Source: [Haemophilus] felis (GTDB taxonomy: Bacteria > Pseudomonadota > Gammaproteobacteria > Enterobacterales > Pasteurellaceae). From it: a stretch of DNA of 62,148 bases. The position numbers and the translations under genes were made by a program. The stretch spans positions 1-62,148 of the forward strand of contig MUYB01000015.1 in NCBI GenBank assembly GCA_002015125.1, read 5' to 3'. The stretch's first letter is position 1, and each line of letters opens with the position of its first letter. Below are positions 18,726 through 29,398 of the stretch, piece by piece. The notes under the pieces are model-generated. The model was not told where the DNA came from, did not search any database, and was given only the letters and a program-made list of their open reading frames with translations.

Positions 18726-20300
18726 TTGAGTAAAAAATTATTAAAATCAGGCATTCTAGTTAGTGCAATGACATTTTTATCACGCATTTTAGGCTTGGTG
18801 CGTGATGTGGTGATTGCCAATTTATTAGGCGCTGGCGTCGCCGCTGATGTGTTTTTATTTGCCAACAAAATCCCTAATTTTCTGCGTCGATTATTTGCCG
18901 AGGGCGCATTTTCCCAAGCCTTTGTGCCTGTGTTGGCGGAATATCAGCAGGCAGGAGATTTAAACCAAACAAGAGCGCTTATTGCTAAGGTATCAGGTAC
19001 TTTAGGTGCTATCGTAACGCTGATTACGGCGCTAGCAATGATTTTCTCGCCTGTGGTAGCAGCCATTTTTGGTACAGGATGGTTTGTGGATTGGCTGAAC
19101 GGTGGCGCCAACGCAGAAAAATTTGAACAAGCCTCCCTGTTACTCAAAATTACCTTTCCTTATTTGTGGTTTATCACCTTTGTGGCACTTTCTGGTGCAA
19201 TCTTAAATACCTTGGGCAAATTCGGCGTAATGTCATTTTCGCCTGTACTGCTAAATATCTCGATGATTGCTACAGCTTTATTTCTCGCGCCACAAATGAA
19301 CAATCCCGATTTAGCTCTTGCCATTGGTATTTTTATCGGTGGACTACTGCAATTTTTATTCCAGATTCCGTTTCTCAAAAAAGCAGGTTTACTGGTTAAA
19401 CCCAAATGGGCGTGGAATGATGAAGGCGTGAAAAAAATCCGCACCCTGATGATTCCTGCGCTGTTTGGCGTGTCCGTAAGCCAAATTAATTTGCTGCTCG
19501 ACACTTTCATCGCCAGTTTTTTAATGACGGGATCCATTAGCTGGCTGTATTATTCCGACCGCCTGCTGGAATTTCCGCTAGGGCTGTTCGGTATCGCCAT
19601 TTCCACGGTGATTTTGCCTGCCCTTGCACGTCATCACGTAAGTCGCAATCAAGATGCAGCACAAAGTGCGGTGGATTTTCGCCAAACCTTAGACTGGGGC
19701 GTACGAATGGTGTTGCTGCTCGGCGTACCTGCCACCGTCGGTATTGCAGTGCTCGCCCAACCCATGTTGCTGGTGCTGTTTATGCGTGGCAATTTTGGCA
19801 TTGCCGACGTGCAAGCCGCCTCCCTTTCTCTGTGGGCATTTAATGCAGGCTTGCTTAGTTTTATGCTGATTAAAATTCTCGCCAACGGTTATTACGCCCG
19901 ACAAGACACCAAAACGCCCGTGAAAATCGGCATTATTGCCATGATCAGCAATATGGGTTTCAATCTGCTCGCCATTCCTTTTAGCTACGTTGGATTAGCA
20001 ATGGCGTCAGCGATGTCCGCCAGCCTCAACGCCTACCTGCTCTATCGCGGTTTACGACAACAAAACATCTACCATTTTAGTCGCCAAAGTGCGGTATTTT
20101 TCGGCAAAATTTTACTCGCTGCTGCCTTAATGGGCGCTATGATTTGGTATCATTCCCCCTCGCTATTACAATGGCAAGCCATGACTTTTATGTATCGCGT
20201 TTATTGGCTGGTTTTGCTAATGGGTTTAGCGGTGCTAATTTACCTCATCACCCTGATTTTGCTTGGCGTGCGGAAAAAACACTTGCTCGCTAGCCATTAA
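18726..20300 (+). CDS. murJ: Lipid II flippase MurJ
   Basis: An inner-membrane flippase of the MOP superfamily that moves lipid II to the periplasm for peptidoglycan synthesis. At 524 residues it has about 14 predicted membrane segments. Family motifs are visible: SAMTFLSRILGLVRD, the ANKIPNFLRRLFAEGAFSQAFVPV loop, and FANGYYARQDTKTP-like sequence (ILANGYYARQDTKTPV) in the second half. The start codon is TTG at 18726; no ATG gives the conserved N-terminus. Two exact uptake-signal cores lie inside the gene. Its 3' half is visibly richer in G+C than the 5' half. Confidence 0.96.
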   Translation: MSKKLLKSGILVSAMTFLSRILGLVRDVVIANLLGAGVAADVFLFANKIPNFLRRLFAEGAFSQAFVPVLAEYQQAGDLNQTRALIAKVSGTLGAIVTLITALAMIFSPVVAAIFGTGWFVDWLNGGANAEKFEQASLLLKITFPYLWFITFVALSGAILNTLGKFGVMSFSPVLLNISMIATALFLAPQMNNPDLALAIGIFIGGLLQFLFQIPFLKKAGLLVKPKWAWNDEGVKKIRTLMIPALFGVSVSQINLLLDTFIASFLMTGSISWLYYSDRLLEFPLGLFGIAISTVILPALARHHVSRNQDAAQSAVDFRQTLDWGVRMVLLLGVPATVGIAVLAQPMLLVLFMRGNFGIADVQAASLSLWAFNAGLLSFMLIKILANGYYARQDTKTPVKIGIIAMISNMGFNLLAIPFSYVGLAMASAMSASLNAYLLYRGLRQQNIYHFSRQSAVFFGKILLAAALMGAMIWYHSPSLLQWQAMTFMYRVYWLVLLMGLAVLIYLITLILLGVRKKHLLASH

Positions 20301-20420
20301 TTTTTGCTTATTGACTTCTGCTGTTAATGGATTAGAACCGCAACTGCAAGAATATTTCTCGCAGTTTGTATTTGATTTTTTTATCCATAATGACAACTTC
20401 AACCAATATAGGAAGGCCTC

Positions 20421-21423
20421 ATAAAATCACTCAACATTACCCCGCCATTATTAAATACGTCTTGTCCTTGGTGTTCTAATTTAGAGCAATTGCAAGCACT
20501 TTACGCATCCCCTTATTTAGGTGCAGTAACCGCTAGGACGTCGATGCTTAATGGCTTTCCTCATGATCCCGATGTTAACCAATTTGCTTTTTTTCACTAG
20601 TTCTCACCAATCCTCTCCAGCCAATCAGCAACTTGCTCTTCCCGATCAAAACGGCACATTAAACACCATAGGTTTCAGTCCTTTTAAACTGGATGAGTAT
20701 TTAGGTTTTATTCAAATTATTTCTGATCAACAACCAGCAGACAAACCACTTAAACCCTTTATTATTTCCGTTACCGATCCTGCTGAAGAAATGCAAATCT
20801 GCTATGAAAAAATCACCGCATTTCAATCTAATGTAAAAATGCCTTTGGCAATGGAAATTAACTTATCCTGCCCAAATATTCTGGGCAAAATTCCATCTCC
20901 GTACGACAAACAGGAATTACTGAGCTACCTAACGGCGTTACAACAAACCATCGCGCAACTGAAACAAAAAAATCTTTATCAAGGGTTGCCTATCGGGATC
21001 AAAGTACCGCCATTTACTTATCAAACCCAATATGATCGCTTCATCGAAGCCCTATTAGCCAGCTGCGAAAAAGAGGCATTGCCAATCAGCTTCTTAGTTT
21101 CCACTAACACATTGGGATCTTCTTTATTGCTACAAGATCACAATCTGCCACAAGCGGCACTTCAATCCGTATCAGGAACAGGGATCGGCGGTATGGCTGG
21201 CGTCGCCATTCACCCACTCTCTTTAGGCAATGTTTACACCTTACGCCAGATGCTCGATCAGCACGAAAACTTAAAACATCTGCAAATTATTGGTGTGGGT
21301 GGTGTCAATGATCATAAAGGCTATCAACGAATGAAATCGGTGGGCGCCTATGCAGTGGGTATCGCCAGTGCCCTTGGCTACAAAGGCATTGAGGTATTTG
21401 AAGAAATTTACTGTAAAATCTAA
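20421..21423 (+). pseudogene. Class 1-type dihydroorotate dehydrogenase remnant (ATA at the start position, +1 frameshift)
   Basis: The 3' part (from about 20595) reads as a class 1A-like dihydroorotate dehydrogenase. It has the FMN-barrel motifs MEINLSCPNILGK, GIKVPP, STNTLGSS and IIGVGGVNDHKGY. The N-terminal piece is encoded just upstream in another frame: SLNITPPLLNTSCPWC...YLGAVTARTSMLNGFPHD. The frames would join if the T7 run at 20588-20594 were T6. Where the start should be, 5 bp after an AGGAAGG ribosome site (20410-20416), the codon is ATA (20421), not ATG. Two lesions argue for a dead gene rather than a read error. Enteric and Haemophilus pyrimidine synthesis normally uses the class 2, membrane-linked PyrD, so this would be an extra, acquired gene. 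A remaining 290-codon frame starting at 20551 could still be translated, but it lacks the N-terminus. Confidence 0.82.
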
Positions 21424-21560
21424 GGAATTTTTAACAAAACTCACCAAAAATGCTATCCTAGCCACGCATAGCCTCAAGGAAACTTGGGGCTATTTTTAGT
21501 CATTAAAACAAACTTGATACATATTGACCGCAATACTCACTTTCACACACGGACTATTTT

Positions 21561-22496
21561 ATGCAGCTCATTCGCAATATTCAGCATTTCCCTGCTGCCT
21601 CTACTGGTTGCGCCCTCACCATCGGCAATTTCGACGGCGTACATTTAGGGCATCAAGCCATCTTGCGCCACCTGCGTCAACGTGCCAGCGAATTAGGATT
21701 GCCTAGCGTAGTCATGCTGTTTGAACCGCAGCCACGAGAATATTTCCAAGCACAACAGGCGCCAGCGCGCTTAATGCGCTTACGGAATAAGCTACAACAT
21801 CTCGCCAAATTCGGGGTAGATTACGTTATTGCGGTGAAATTTGACCGCACTTTCGCCGAAAAAAGTGCGCAGGATTTTATTCAAGAATGGCTAGTGAATC
21901 GCCTAAATGTGCGTTTTTTAAGCATTGGCGATGATTTCCGCTTCGGCGCTAAACGACTCGGCGATTTCTCTCTGTTGCAACAAGCAGGCAAACAATTCGG
22001 CTTTCAAGTGGAATACAACCACAGCTTCTGCCTCGACCAATTACGCATTAGCAGCACCGCCATTCGAGAAGCCCTTGCGACTGATAATCTGACTCTTGCC
22101 GCACAAATGCTTGGACGACCTTATTGCATACTTGGTCGCGTAACTAGAGGCAATCAGATCGGGCGAACTCTGGGGTTCCCCACTGCTAACATAGCCTTAC
22201 AGCGCCAAGTCAACCCAATACAGGGCGTTTATGTAGTGAAAGTGCGCTTACAAAATGGCAATCAATATCAAGGGATTGCTAATGTAGGTAAACGACCAAC
22301 AATCAATGGAATAACTCAATTATTAGAAGTACATATTTTTGATTTTAACCAGAAAATTTATGGTCAATTTTTAGAAGTAGAATTTTGCCAAAAAATTCGC
22401 AATGAGCAAAAATTTCCCTCTTTGCCAGAGCTAACAGAACAAATTAAAAAAGATATTCAGCAGGCAAAAGCTTATTTTCAAAATAAAAATCTATAA
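21561..22496 (+). CDS. ribF: Bifunctional riboflavin kinase / FAD synthetase
   Basis: Phosphorylates riboflavin to FMN and adenylylates FMN to FAD in the cytosol. At 311 residues it has the normal bacterial length. The N-terminal nucleotidyltransferase domain shows TIGNFDGVHLGHQAIL, FDRTFAEKSAQDFI and the ISSTAIREAL motif. The C-terminal kinase domain shows GRTLGFPTANI and GVYVV. No lspA or ileS follows, unlike in many gammaproteobacteria. A bidirectional terminator separates it from rluC. Confidence 0.96.
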   Translation: MQLIRNIQHFPAASTGCALTIGNFDGVHLGHQAILRHLRQRASELGLPSVVMLFEPQPREYFQAQQAPARLMRLRNKLQHLAKFGVDYVIAVKFDRTFAEKSAQDFIQEWLVNRLNVRFLSIGDDFRFGAKRLGDFSLLQQAGKQFGFQVEYNHSFCLDQLRISSTAIREALATDNLTLAAQMLGRPYCILGRVTRGNQIGRTLGFPTANIALQRQVNPIQGVYVVKVRLQNGNQYQGIANVGKRPTINGITQLLEVHIFDFNQKIYGQFLEVEFCQKIRNEQKFPSLPELTEQIKKDIQQAKAYFQNKNL

Positions 22497-22501
22497 AAAG
22501 T

Positions 22502-22524
22502 AAAGGCGAATAACATTCGCCTTT
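22502..22524. terminator. Bidirectional terminator between ribF and rluC
   Basis: AAAGGCGAAT pairs perfectly with ATTCGCCTTT around a 3-nt loop, between the converging ribF and rluC genes. It is A-rich on the left and T-rich on the right, so it can serve both. Confidence 0.82.
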
Positions 22525-22553
22525 AAAATCGTAATAAATCATAGCCTTAATAT

Positions 22554-23525
22554 CTAATCAGCATTTCTTAATTGCTTCAAAATGCCTTTCATTGACTCAT
22601 CCAGCGGCGCATTAATGCGCAATGTTTCACCTGTTTTTGGGTGTTCAAAACGGATAGAAAAAGCGTGGAGGAAGAGGCGGTTTAAGCCAAGTTCGGTCAT
22701 TTGTTGATCGAACTCTTTGTCGCCGTATTTGTCGTCAAGGGCAATGGGGTGTCCGACGTATTGGGTGTGCACACGAATTTGGTGGGTGCGACCGGTGATG
22801 GGTGAGGCTTTGACGAGGGTGGCGCCAGCGTAGCGTTCTTCGATGGAAAAACGGGTTTCGGAGGGTTTGCCTTGTTCGCTCACTTTGACGATGCGTTCGC
22901 CGCTGGAAAATTCGTTTTTGAGCAACGGCGCTTGCACCACTTTGCAATGGGATTGCCACACGCCACGCACTAAAGCCAAATAATCTTTTTGCACAGTTTT
23001 TTCGCGTAATTGTTCGTGTAAGTGGCGTAAGGCAGAACGTTTTTTTGCCACCAATAAAATGCCTGAGGTGTCACGATCTAGGCGGTGTACGAGTTCAAGA
23101 AAACGGGCATCGGGGCGTAACGCGCGTAACGCTTCTATTACACCAAAACTTAGCCCACTACCGCCATGTACCGCCAATCCAGAAGGCTTATTTAGCACCA
23201 ATAAACAATCATCTTCAAATAAAATTTGTTTTTCTAACTGGTTGACTTTATTCAATTTATTGGAAATGGGTGGCTGTTCTTTTTCCGATACACGCACGGG
23301 CGGCACTCGCACACAATCGCCTTGTTGCAATTTGTATTCGGGTTTCACTCGTCCTTTGTTCACTCGCACTTCGCCTTTGCGCAAAATGCGATAAATCAGG
23401 CTTTTCGGTACGCCTTTGAGTTTCGCCAATAAATAATTATCAATGCGCTGTCCTGCTTCATCTTCTGAAATACTAAGCATTTTGACGGACTGATTAATCA
23501 CTTTTTCTTCTGATTTTATGTTCAT
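22554..23525 (-). CDS. rluC: 23S rRNA pseudouridine synthase RluC (positions 955/2504/2580 type)
   Basis: Converts uridines of 23S rRNA to pseudouridine. An S4 RNA-binding domain comes first (AGQRIDNYLLAKLKGVPKSLIYRILRKGEVRVN), followed by the RluA-type catalytic domain with HRLDRDTSGILLVAKK, whose Asp is the nucleophile, and TGRTHQIRVH. I chose the ATG at 23525 (323 residues, close to the E. coli enzyme). An open frame extends 66 codons further up to 23723, but that extension has no family match and runs into the rne leader. It is divergent from rne, as in E. coli. Confidence 0.94.
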   Translation of the reverse strand: MNIKSEEKVINQSVKMLSISEDEAGQRIDNYLLAKLKGVPKSLIYRILRKGEVRVNKGRVKPEYKLQQGDCVRVPPVRVSEKEQPPISNKLNKVNQLEKQILFEDDCLLVLNKPSGLAVHGGSGLSFGVIEALRALRPDARFLELVHRLDRDTSGILLVAKKRSALRHLHEQLREKTVQKDYLALVRGVWQSHCKVVQAPLLKNEFSSGERIVKVSEQGKPSETRFSIEERYAGATLVKASPITGRTHQIRVHTQYVGHPIALDDKYGDKEFDQQMTELGLNRLFLHAFSIRFEHPKTGETLRINAPLDESMKGILKQLRNAD

Positions 23526-23832
23526 TTGTAATATCTTCACAGCCAAAAAATTGGCGAGATAATACCATATTTTAGCGCCAAGGTTGGAGTAAAATTGCCT
23601 TGATAAATCCACTTGATAAGTACATAATATCGCGTATTTTTTGCCAAAAAATTGGTTTAAAAATAATATATTATCACTGAGCGAATTGAATGCAGCGTAT
23701 GGCATAAGACGTTCACTACTCAATGATCTTCCCCGTTAAAAATCACCCGTAGCTTGCAAAATCATCTTTTCCCGATTTTGTTTTATACAAATGAGTTTAT
23801 TTTGTGTAACGCTATCAATGCACCCAGCAGTT

Positions 23833-23872
23833 GACCGTCGAGAGAGGGGCAATCTGCGACAGACACGAGGTC
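23833..23872 (+). promoter_or_regulatory. Structured rne leader hairpin
   Basis: GACC-G-TCG (23833-23840) can pair with CGAGGTC (23866-23872), leaving one bulged G and a large internal loop or arm. The 408 bp between rluC and rne hold nothing else I can name. In E. coli the rne 5' leader folds into hairpins that let RNase E cut its own mRNA. A similar role here is an inference. Confidence 0.4.
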
Positions 23873-23933
23873 GATGGCGAAGGAAAAAGCGGTATTTTTA
23901 ATTAAAAATCAGAATAAAATTGAGAACATAACA

Positions 23934-26897
23934 ATGAAAAGAATGTTAATTAATGCGACTCAAAAAGAGGAGCTACGCGTTGCGCTTGTTGATGGGCAAC
24001 GCTTATTCGATCTGGATATAGAGAGTCCAGGACACGAACAGAAAAAAGCCAATATTTACAAAGGACGTATTACCCGAGTGGAGCCAAGCCTAGAGGCTGC
24101 TTTTGTAGATTATGGCGCAGAACGCCATGGTTTCCTGCCGTTAAAAGAAATTGCCCGTGAATATTTTCCTGAGGATTATGTCTATCAAGGACGTCCGAAT
24201 ATCCGTGATATTTTGAGTGAAGGGCAAGAAGTCATCGTTCAAGTGAACAAGGAAGAACGGGGCAACAAAGGCGCCGCCTTGACGACATTTGTGTCGTTGG
24301 CAGGCAGTTACTTGGTGATTATGCCAAACAACCCTCGTGCTGGTGGCATTTCTCGCCGTATTGAAGGCGATGAACGTCTTGAATTAAAAGATGCGTTAAG
24401 TTCTTTAGATGTACCAGATGGCGTAGGCTTAATCGTGCGTACCGCTGGTGTAGGGAAATCGCCAGAAGAACTACAATGGGACTTAAAAGTCTTACTTCAC
24501 CATTGGGAAGCAATTAAGCAAGCTTCACAAAGTCGTCCGGCTCCATTCTTAATTCACCAAGAAAGTGATGTTATCGTCCGTGCTATTCGTGATTATCTAC
24601 GTCGCGATATCGGTGAAATCTTAATCGATCATCCGAAAGTATATGAAAAAGCGAAAGCACATATAAAATTAGTTCGCCCTGATTTCATCAATCGCATTAA
24701 GTTGTATCAAGGTGAAGTTCCATTATTTAGCCATTATCAAATTGAATCCCAAATTGAATCAGCTTTCCAACGTGAAGTCCGTTTGCCATCGGGCGGCTCT
24801 ATTGTTATTGATGTAACAGAGGCCTTAACGGCGATAGATATTAACTCTTCACGTTCTACAAGAGGCGGTGATATTGAAGAAACCGCTCTTAACACCAATC
24901 TAGAAGCAGCAGATGAAATTGCACGCCAATTACGCCTACGAGACTTAGGTGGTTTAATTGTGATCGACTTCATTGATATGACACCTGTCCGTCATCAACG
25001 TGAAGTGGAAAATCGTATGCGTGATGCTGTACGCCAAGATCGTGCGCGTATTCAAATTAGTCGCATTTCGCGCTTTGGCTTGTTGGAAATGTCGCGTCAG
25101 CGCTTGAGTCCTTCTTTGGGCGAATCTTCTCATCATATTTGTCCACGCTGTCAAGGCACAGGAAAAATTCGTGATAATGAATCTCTCTCTTTATCAATCT
25201 TACGTTTAATTGAAGAAGAGGCGCTAAAAGAAAATACTAAACAAGTACATACCATTGTACCTGTAGAAATTGCTTCTTACTTGCTTAATGAAAAACGCAA
25301 GGCAATTCACAATATCGAAAAACGCCATAATGTGGATATTATCGTTGTACCAAATGAAGCGATGGAAACCCCGCACTTTAGTGTTTTCCGTGTACGAGAT
25401 GGTGAAGAAGTCAGTGAATTAAGTTACAACTTAGTTAAATTACATCAGGAACAAGATGAACAATTCTTACCTGAAGAATCTTTAGTTTCCCGAAATATAG
25501 AAACCACAAGCACCGCTGAGAGTAATTTAGAAACGGCGGCTGTTTCTATTTCAATTCCAACGCCAGCGCCAGTACCAGAAAAGCAAGAAAAACCTTCTTT
25601 ATTAGCGCGCATTCTCTCTGCAATAAAAGGATTATTTGCGGATAAACCAGTCAAAGAGAAAAATAAATCTCGCCAACGTAATAATCCTCGCCAACGCCGA
25701 CCGCAAGAGCGCCGTTCAGCTCGTCGCTCTCGCCAAGAGGAAAGAGAGGATATTAAGGCAATCCAAGAAGTTACTTCAACCGCTGGAGAAAAAGAACGCA
25801 CTAAACGTCAAAATAAACCAGCTCGCATTGTTGAAAATAACTTAGCTAATGAACAAGTTGATACAACAATTGAGAAAAACGCGGAAGTTAAAGCTCGTCG
25901 CCAACGTCGAGATTTGCGTAAAAAAGTGCGTGTTAATGACAAAGTAGAAGAAACTTCAAGTCAAAACCTAGTAACTTCTACCGCCGTCGAAACGCAGGAT
26001 CTAGCTCAGGCACAATTTGTTGAAACTGCTATTTCACCAGAGGTTGTAACGGAAAATGCCGTAAATGCAGTTGAACAAGAGAAACGCCGCGATAACGGTC
26101 GTCGTCGCTTACCTCGCCACTTGCGCATTAATAACCAACGCCGCCGTCGCGAAGATAAATCGCCAATGCCGTTATTTGCAGCAGTCGCTTCTCCAGAATT
26201 AGCAAGCGGTAAAGTATGTATTAATTACAGCTTCACCCATGCAAATAAAGAATATCAATTCTTATCTGTAGATGAACTGTTGGAACAACAAAATCAGGCG
26301 CGGGAAGATTCCCTTTCTGTGCTACCAGCGGTCGGTTTAGTTCAAGAGTTAGATAAAGGGTCAAAACCATTCAATCCGTTTGTTACTCAACCTGCGAATG
26401 AATCAGTAGAGAAAAAAGTACAGAATTCATTGCAACGCTTAAATGAAGAACAACAACGTTTAGAAACTGAGTATCAACAAAATGCGGTTATCGAGGAAGT
26501 TCAACCATTAACGGAAGAACAAGCGGAAATTGAAAAATCTGCACATACAGATATCGCCGCAATGGAAACTGCAATAGAAAATATCGTTGCATCTAGCGAA
26601 ATTAATCCTCAGAAAGAAAGCGTAGAAAGTGATAAATTTGAAGTAAAAGTGATGTCTGATGAACAGCGTTCTTACCACTTTAACGGAAAATTAGGCACAT
26701 TTTCATCGGTGACTCATACAAAAGTTCCAATGACCCAAGCTAAAGCACAAGAAACTGCTGCGATTAACTTAGAAATCCAACAATGGGCTGAATCTCGTTA
26801 TTATTTCTATGGCAAAGGAGCTGCTGGGCATCATAGTGCGGTGAGTCACGTTTATTCTGAACCGACAAGAGCCGCAACTTCAGATGTGAATGAATAA
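23934..26897 (+). CDS. rne: Ribonuclease E
   Basis: Essential endoribonuclease and scaffold of the RNA degradosome, peripheral to the inner membrane. With the start at 23934 ([10 protein letters not shown], as in E. coli) it has 987 residues. The S1 domain lies at about 35-120 ([24 protein letters not shown]). Catalytic Asp motifs are [15 protein letters not shown] and [10 protein letters not shown]. The zinc-link CPRCQGTG is near 403. Beyond about 520 the protein is disordered, with Arg-rich RNA-binding patches ([15 protein letters not shown] and [16 protein letters not shown]) and a short C-terminal motif that may bind a partner. An in-frame ATG at 23874 with a GAGG just before it would add 20 residues. 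I take this as leader sequence. Confidence 0.95.
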   Translation: MKRMLINATQKEELRVALVDGQRLFDLDIESPGHEQKKANIYKGRITRVEPSLEAAFVDYGAERHGFLPLKEIAREYFPEDYVYQGRPNIRDILSEGQEVIVQVNKEERGNKGAALTTFVSLAGSYLVIMPNNPRAGGISRRIEGDERLELKDALSSLDVPDGVGLIVRTAGVGKSPEELQWDLKVLLHHWEAIKQASQSRPAPFLIHQESDVIVRAIRDYLRRDIGEILIDHPKVYEKAKAHIKLVRPDFINRIKLYQGEVPLFSHYQIESQIESAFQREVRLPSGGSIVIDVTEALTAIDINSSRSTRGGDIEETALNTNLEAADEIARQLRLRDLGGLIVIDFIDMTPVRHQREVENRMRDAVRQDRARIQISRISRFGLLEMSRQRLSPSLGESSHHICPRCQGTGKIRDNESLSLSILRLIEEEALKENTKQVHTIVPVEIASYLLNEKRKAIHNIEKRHNVDIIVVPNEAMETPHFSVFRVRDGEEVSELSYNLVKLHQEQDEQFLPEESLVSRNIETTSTAESNLETAAVSISIPTPAPVPEKQEKPSLLARILSAIKGLFADKPVKEKNKSRQRNNPRQRRPQERRSARRSRQEEREDIKAIQEVTSTAGEKERTKRQNKPARIVENNLANEQVDTTIEKNAEVKARRQRRDLRKKVRVNDKVEETSSQNLVTSTAVETQDLAQAQFVETAISPEVVTENAVNAVEQEKRRDNGRRRLPRHLRINNQRRRREDKSPMPLFAAVASPELASGKVCINYSFTHANKEYQFLSVDELLEQQNQAREDSLSVLPAVGLVQELDKGSKPFNPFVTQPANESVEKKVQNSLQRLNEEQQRLETEYQQNAVIEEVQPLTEEQAEIEKSAHTDIAAMETAIENIVASSEINPQKESVESDKFEVKVMSDEQRSYHFNGKLGTFSSVTHTKVPMTQAKAQETAAINLEIQQWAESRYYFYGKGAAGHHSAVSHVYSEPTRAATSDVNE

Positions 26898-26963
26898 GAA
26901 GAAAGCTTTTTTAAAATTTTGTTCTAAAATCAAGCAATTAAATTTAAATTAAAAATTAATTGC

Positions 26964-26992
26964 TTGACTTAAAAAAGCAAACTCCGTATTAT
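26964..26992 (+). promoter_or_regulatory. Sigma-70 promoter of the serine tRNA
   Basis: TTGACT and TATTAT are separated by 17 bp, 18 bp before the tRNA begins. This is a near-consensus promoter, as expected for a stable RNA gene. Confidence 0.8.
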
Positions 26993-27010
26993 TCACCACG
27001 CTTAAATCAC

Positions 27011-27100
27011 GGAGGAATGGTCGAGTGGTTGAAGGCACCGGTCTTGAAAACCGGCGAGGGTTTACGCCCTCCGTGAGTTCGAATCTCACTTCCTCCGCCA
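27011..27100 (+). tRNA. tRNA-Ser (anticodon UGA)
   Basis: A 90-nt class II tRNA. The acceptor stem GGAGGAA pairs with TTCCTCC, followed by G and an encoded CCA. The anticodon TGA is at 27045-27047 in the loop CTTGAAA, flanked by the CCGGT/ACCGG stem. The long variable arm (CGAGGGTTTACGCCCTCCG) is typical of serine tRNA, and the T arm reads GTGAGTTCGAATCTCAC. It decodes UCA and, through wobble, other UCN codons. Confidence 0.97.
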
Positions 27101-27113
27101 TCAAATTCTGAAG

Positions 27114-27144
27114 AAGCCGTAAGTTAAAAACTTGCGGCTTTTTT
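27114..27144 (+). terminator. Terminator of tRNA-Ser
   Basis: AAGCCGTAAGT (27114-27124) pairs with ACTTGCGGCTT (27130-27140), with one G-U pair, and ends in a T tract. It begins 14 bp after the tRNA. Confidence 0.88.
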
Positions 27145-27243
27145 CATTTGCATCATCAAAAAATAGATATATTTTTAAGAAAAAAGTGCTAATTAATTGA
27201 GAGAAGAAATGCACTTAATAAGAACTTTGCTAGGATTGATAAA

Positions 27244-27278
27244 AAATAAAGCGCTATCAGAAGAATAGCGCTTTATTT
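27244..27278 (-). terminator. Terminator of hup
   Basis: A 14-bp perfect stem (AAATAAAGCGCTAT with ATAGCGCTTTATTT) lies just after the hup stop. The minus-strand transcript ends in T-rich sequence. Confidence 0.85.
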
Positions 27279-27302
27279 CATTATAAAGGCAATAAAACAA
27301 AA

Positions 27303-27575
27303 TTATTTTACGGAATCTTTTAATGCTTTACCTGCAACAAATGCTGGTACTTTAGCTTCTGCAATTTTAATTTCTTCACCAGTACGCGGGTTACGGCCAG
27401 TACGCGCTTTACGAACATTTAATTTGAATGTGCCAAAACCGATAAGTTGTACTGGTTCACCAGCTTTTAAACTACCAGAAATAGCTTCTAAAGTTGCTTC
27501 TAACGCAGCTTTAGCTTGTTTCTTATTCAACTGTGCAGCACTTGCAATTGCATCGATTAAATCTGTTTTATTCAT
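27303..27575 (-). CDS. hup: HU-family nucleoid DNA-binding protein
   Basis: A small histone-like protein (90 residues) that bends and compacts DNA. It shows [35 protein letters not shown] (the DNA-embracing arm) and the C-terminal [11 protein letters not shown] chose the ATG at 27575, 9 bp after an AAGG ribosome site. A frame open to 27644 adds 23 residues unlike the family. It lies downstream of yjaG, as hupA does in E. coli, which favours the HU-alpha type. Confidence 0.96.
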   Translation of the reverse strand: MNKTDLIDAIASAAQLNKKQAKAALEATLEAISGSLKAGEPVQLIGFGTFKLNVRKARTGRNPRTGEEIKIAEAKVPAFVAGKALKDSVK

Positions 27576-27725
27576 AAATAAATACCTTCTATTTTTATTC
27601 AATATTATGGAAAGACGATGTGTATTTCCGATAGCTATCGCCACTGTAAACAGTGCGGTATAAAGCTTAATCTAAGTTATCCATAAATCAAAGAGGGAAT
27701 TGATAAATTTACTATAAATGTTAGA

Positions 27726-28316
27726 TTATTGATTAATTTTTATACCGATATTTGAGATTTGCTCTGAGCGCAACTCATTTTTTAAACCTAATATGAGATC
27801 TATATTTCGTTCTTCACAGTCTTTTAGCAAGCGGTAGATCTGCCACTGAATATCCAATTCACCTTGAATACTTTCATTTTCCTTGAGCTCATTTTCTTTC
27901 AATTCTTTGTCGAGCTGATTTTCTAAAAATACTGCAACGGTTTGTAAAGACAATTGGCTTAAATGTACTGATTTTTCTAAAGTTTCTCCTGCAATAATTG
28001 CGTGTAAAAGCTCCGATAATCCCTCACAAGCATCGATAGCAGGCAAAACACCATAAAAGTCATAGTCGTTTCCGTCAGGAATGAAGTTTTCAAATTTCTC
28101 TAGCTGGTTTTCAAAATTAATTTTTGCACCTTTAACCGTTAAAAATTCCCATACTAAATTTAAGATATTTTGATAGGTTTTGGTGTTTTCTTCTTGTTGA
28201 GTAACCTGACAGAACAAGTGGTAATTTGGCAACATACGTTCACATAAACAAGCCATAAAAGTTAAGTGCTGCCAACTTTCTAAGTTTTCTAAACGTTTTT
28301 GAATAGGATTGCGCAT
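27726..28316 (-). CDS. yjaG: DUF416 (YjaG-like) protein of unknown function
   Basis: 196 residues, matching the YjaG/DUF416 family in its opening (PIQKRLENLESWQHLTFMACLCERMLPNYHLFCQ) and in the E. coli gene order hemE-yjaG-hupA. It is probably a cytosolic, all-helical protein. The stretch KELKENELKENESIQGE near residues 140-155 holds a short imperfect internal repeat. No catalytic motif is visible and the biochemical role is not known. It starts 14 bp after hemE. Confidence 0.88.
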   Translation of the reverse strand: MRNPIQKRLENLESWQHLTFMACLCERMLPNYHLFCQVTQQEENTKTYQNILNLVWEFLTVKGAKINFENQLEKFENFIPDGNDYDFYGVLPAIDACEGLSELLHAIIAGETLEKSVHLSQLSLQTVAVFLENQLDKELKENELKENESIQGELDIQWQIYRLLKDCEERNIDLILGLKNELRSEQISNIGIKINQ

Positions 28317-28330
28317 ATTATAGCTACCTT

Positions 28331-29395
28331 CTATAGGTGATAAGGTTGAGAGAATTTGTGAATAGCATCGACAAATACTGAAGGGCTCTGTTCAGGCACA
28401 TCTTGATGAATACCATGACCAAGATTGAATACATGTCCTGTACCTTGGCCAAAATCTGCGAGAATTTGTTGAACTTCTTGCTCAATACGAGCAGGAGATG
28501 CATATAACACCGAAGGATCCATATTACCTTGCAAAGCAACAAGATGGCCTACTTGCGCTCTAGCGTCGGTTAAATTAACTGTCCAATCTACACCTAAAGC
28601 ATCACAACCTGTTTTTGCCATATCTTGCAGCCACAAACCACCACCTTTAGTGAATAGGGTTACAGGAACTTTCCGCCCATCATTCTCTCGAATTAGGTTA
28701 TCAACGATTTTGTGCATATATTGCAATGAAAAATCTAAATATTCACGATGTGCTAACAGCCCTCCCCAAGTATCAAAAATCATTACTGCTTGAGCTCCAG
28801 CTTTAATTTGGGCATTCAAATATAAAATCACTGCCTCTGCCAATTTATCTAACAACTGATGTAATAGTTGTGGGTTGCAATACATCATTTTTTTCACTTT
28901 TGTGAATGTTTTACTGCTCCCACCTTCCACCATATAGGTCGCTAGCGTCCATGGACTACCAGAAAATCCAATCAAAGGCACTTGCCCTTTAAGTTCTCTG
29001 CAAATCGTGCGTACCGCATTCATTACATACTGAAGTTCTACTTCTGGATCGGGAATAGGTAAGTTATCAACTGCCTGTCGATCGCTAATAGTACGAGCGA
29101 ATTTAGGCCCTTCCCCTGCGCCAAAACTTAATCCCAAGCCCATTGCATCAGGAATAGTTAAAATATCTGAAAATAAAATTGCAGCATCTAAGTTATAGCG
29201 TTGCAATGGCTGTAAAGTAACTTCACAAGCTAATTCTGCATTACGGCATAAGGACATAAAATCCCCTGCAATTGCTCTTGTAGCTCGATATTCTGGTAAA
29301 TAACGTCCTGCTTGCCGCATCATCCATACAGGCGTCATATCCACAGGTTCTCGCAATAATGCTTTTAAATAACGATCATTTTTTAATTCTGTCAT
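28331..29395 (-). CDS. hemE: Uroporphyrinogen decarboxylase
   Basis: Removes four carboxyl groups from uroporphyrinogen III to give coproporphyrinogen III in the cytosol. The 354 residues fit the family. The active-site motif [16 protein letters not shown] is near residue 22, [19 protein letters not shown] is the second signature, and FDTWGG and NLGHGI are also conserved. It starts 3 bp after nudC and is probably co-transcribed with it and yjaG. It is unlinked to hemCDXY, as is usual. Confidence 0.97.
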   Translation of the reverse strand: MTELKNDRYLKALLREPVDMTPVWMMRQAGRYLPEYRATRAIAGDFMSLCRNAELACEVTLQPLQRYNLDAAILFSDILTIPDAMGLGLSFGAGEGPKFARTISDRQAVDNLPIPDPEVELQYVMNAVRTICRELKGQVPLIGFSGSPWTLATYMVEGGSSKTFTKVKKMMYCNPQLLHQLLDKLAEAVILYLNAQIKAGAQAVMIFDTWGGLLAHREYLDFSLQYMHKIVDNLIRENDGRKVPVTLFTKGGGLWLQDMAKTGCDALGVDWTVNLTDARAQVGHLVALQGNMDPSVLYASPARIEQEVQQILADFGQGTGHVFNLGHGIHQDVPEQSPSVFVDAIHKFSQPYHL

Positions 29396-29398
29396 CGA

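Noticed and set aside
23526..23723. 66-codon N-terminal extension of rluC
   Set aside because: It has no likeness to RluC proteins and overlaps the rne leader; the ATG at 23525 gives the usual length.
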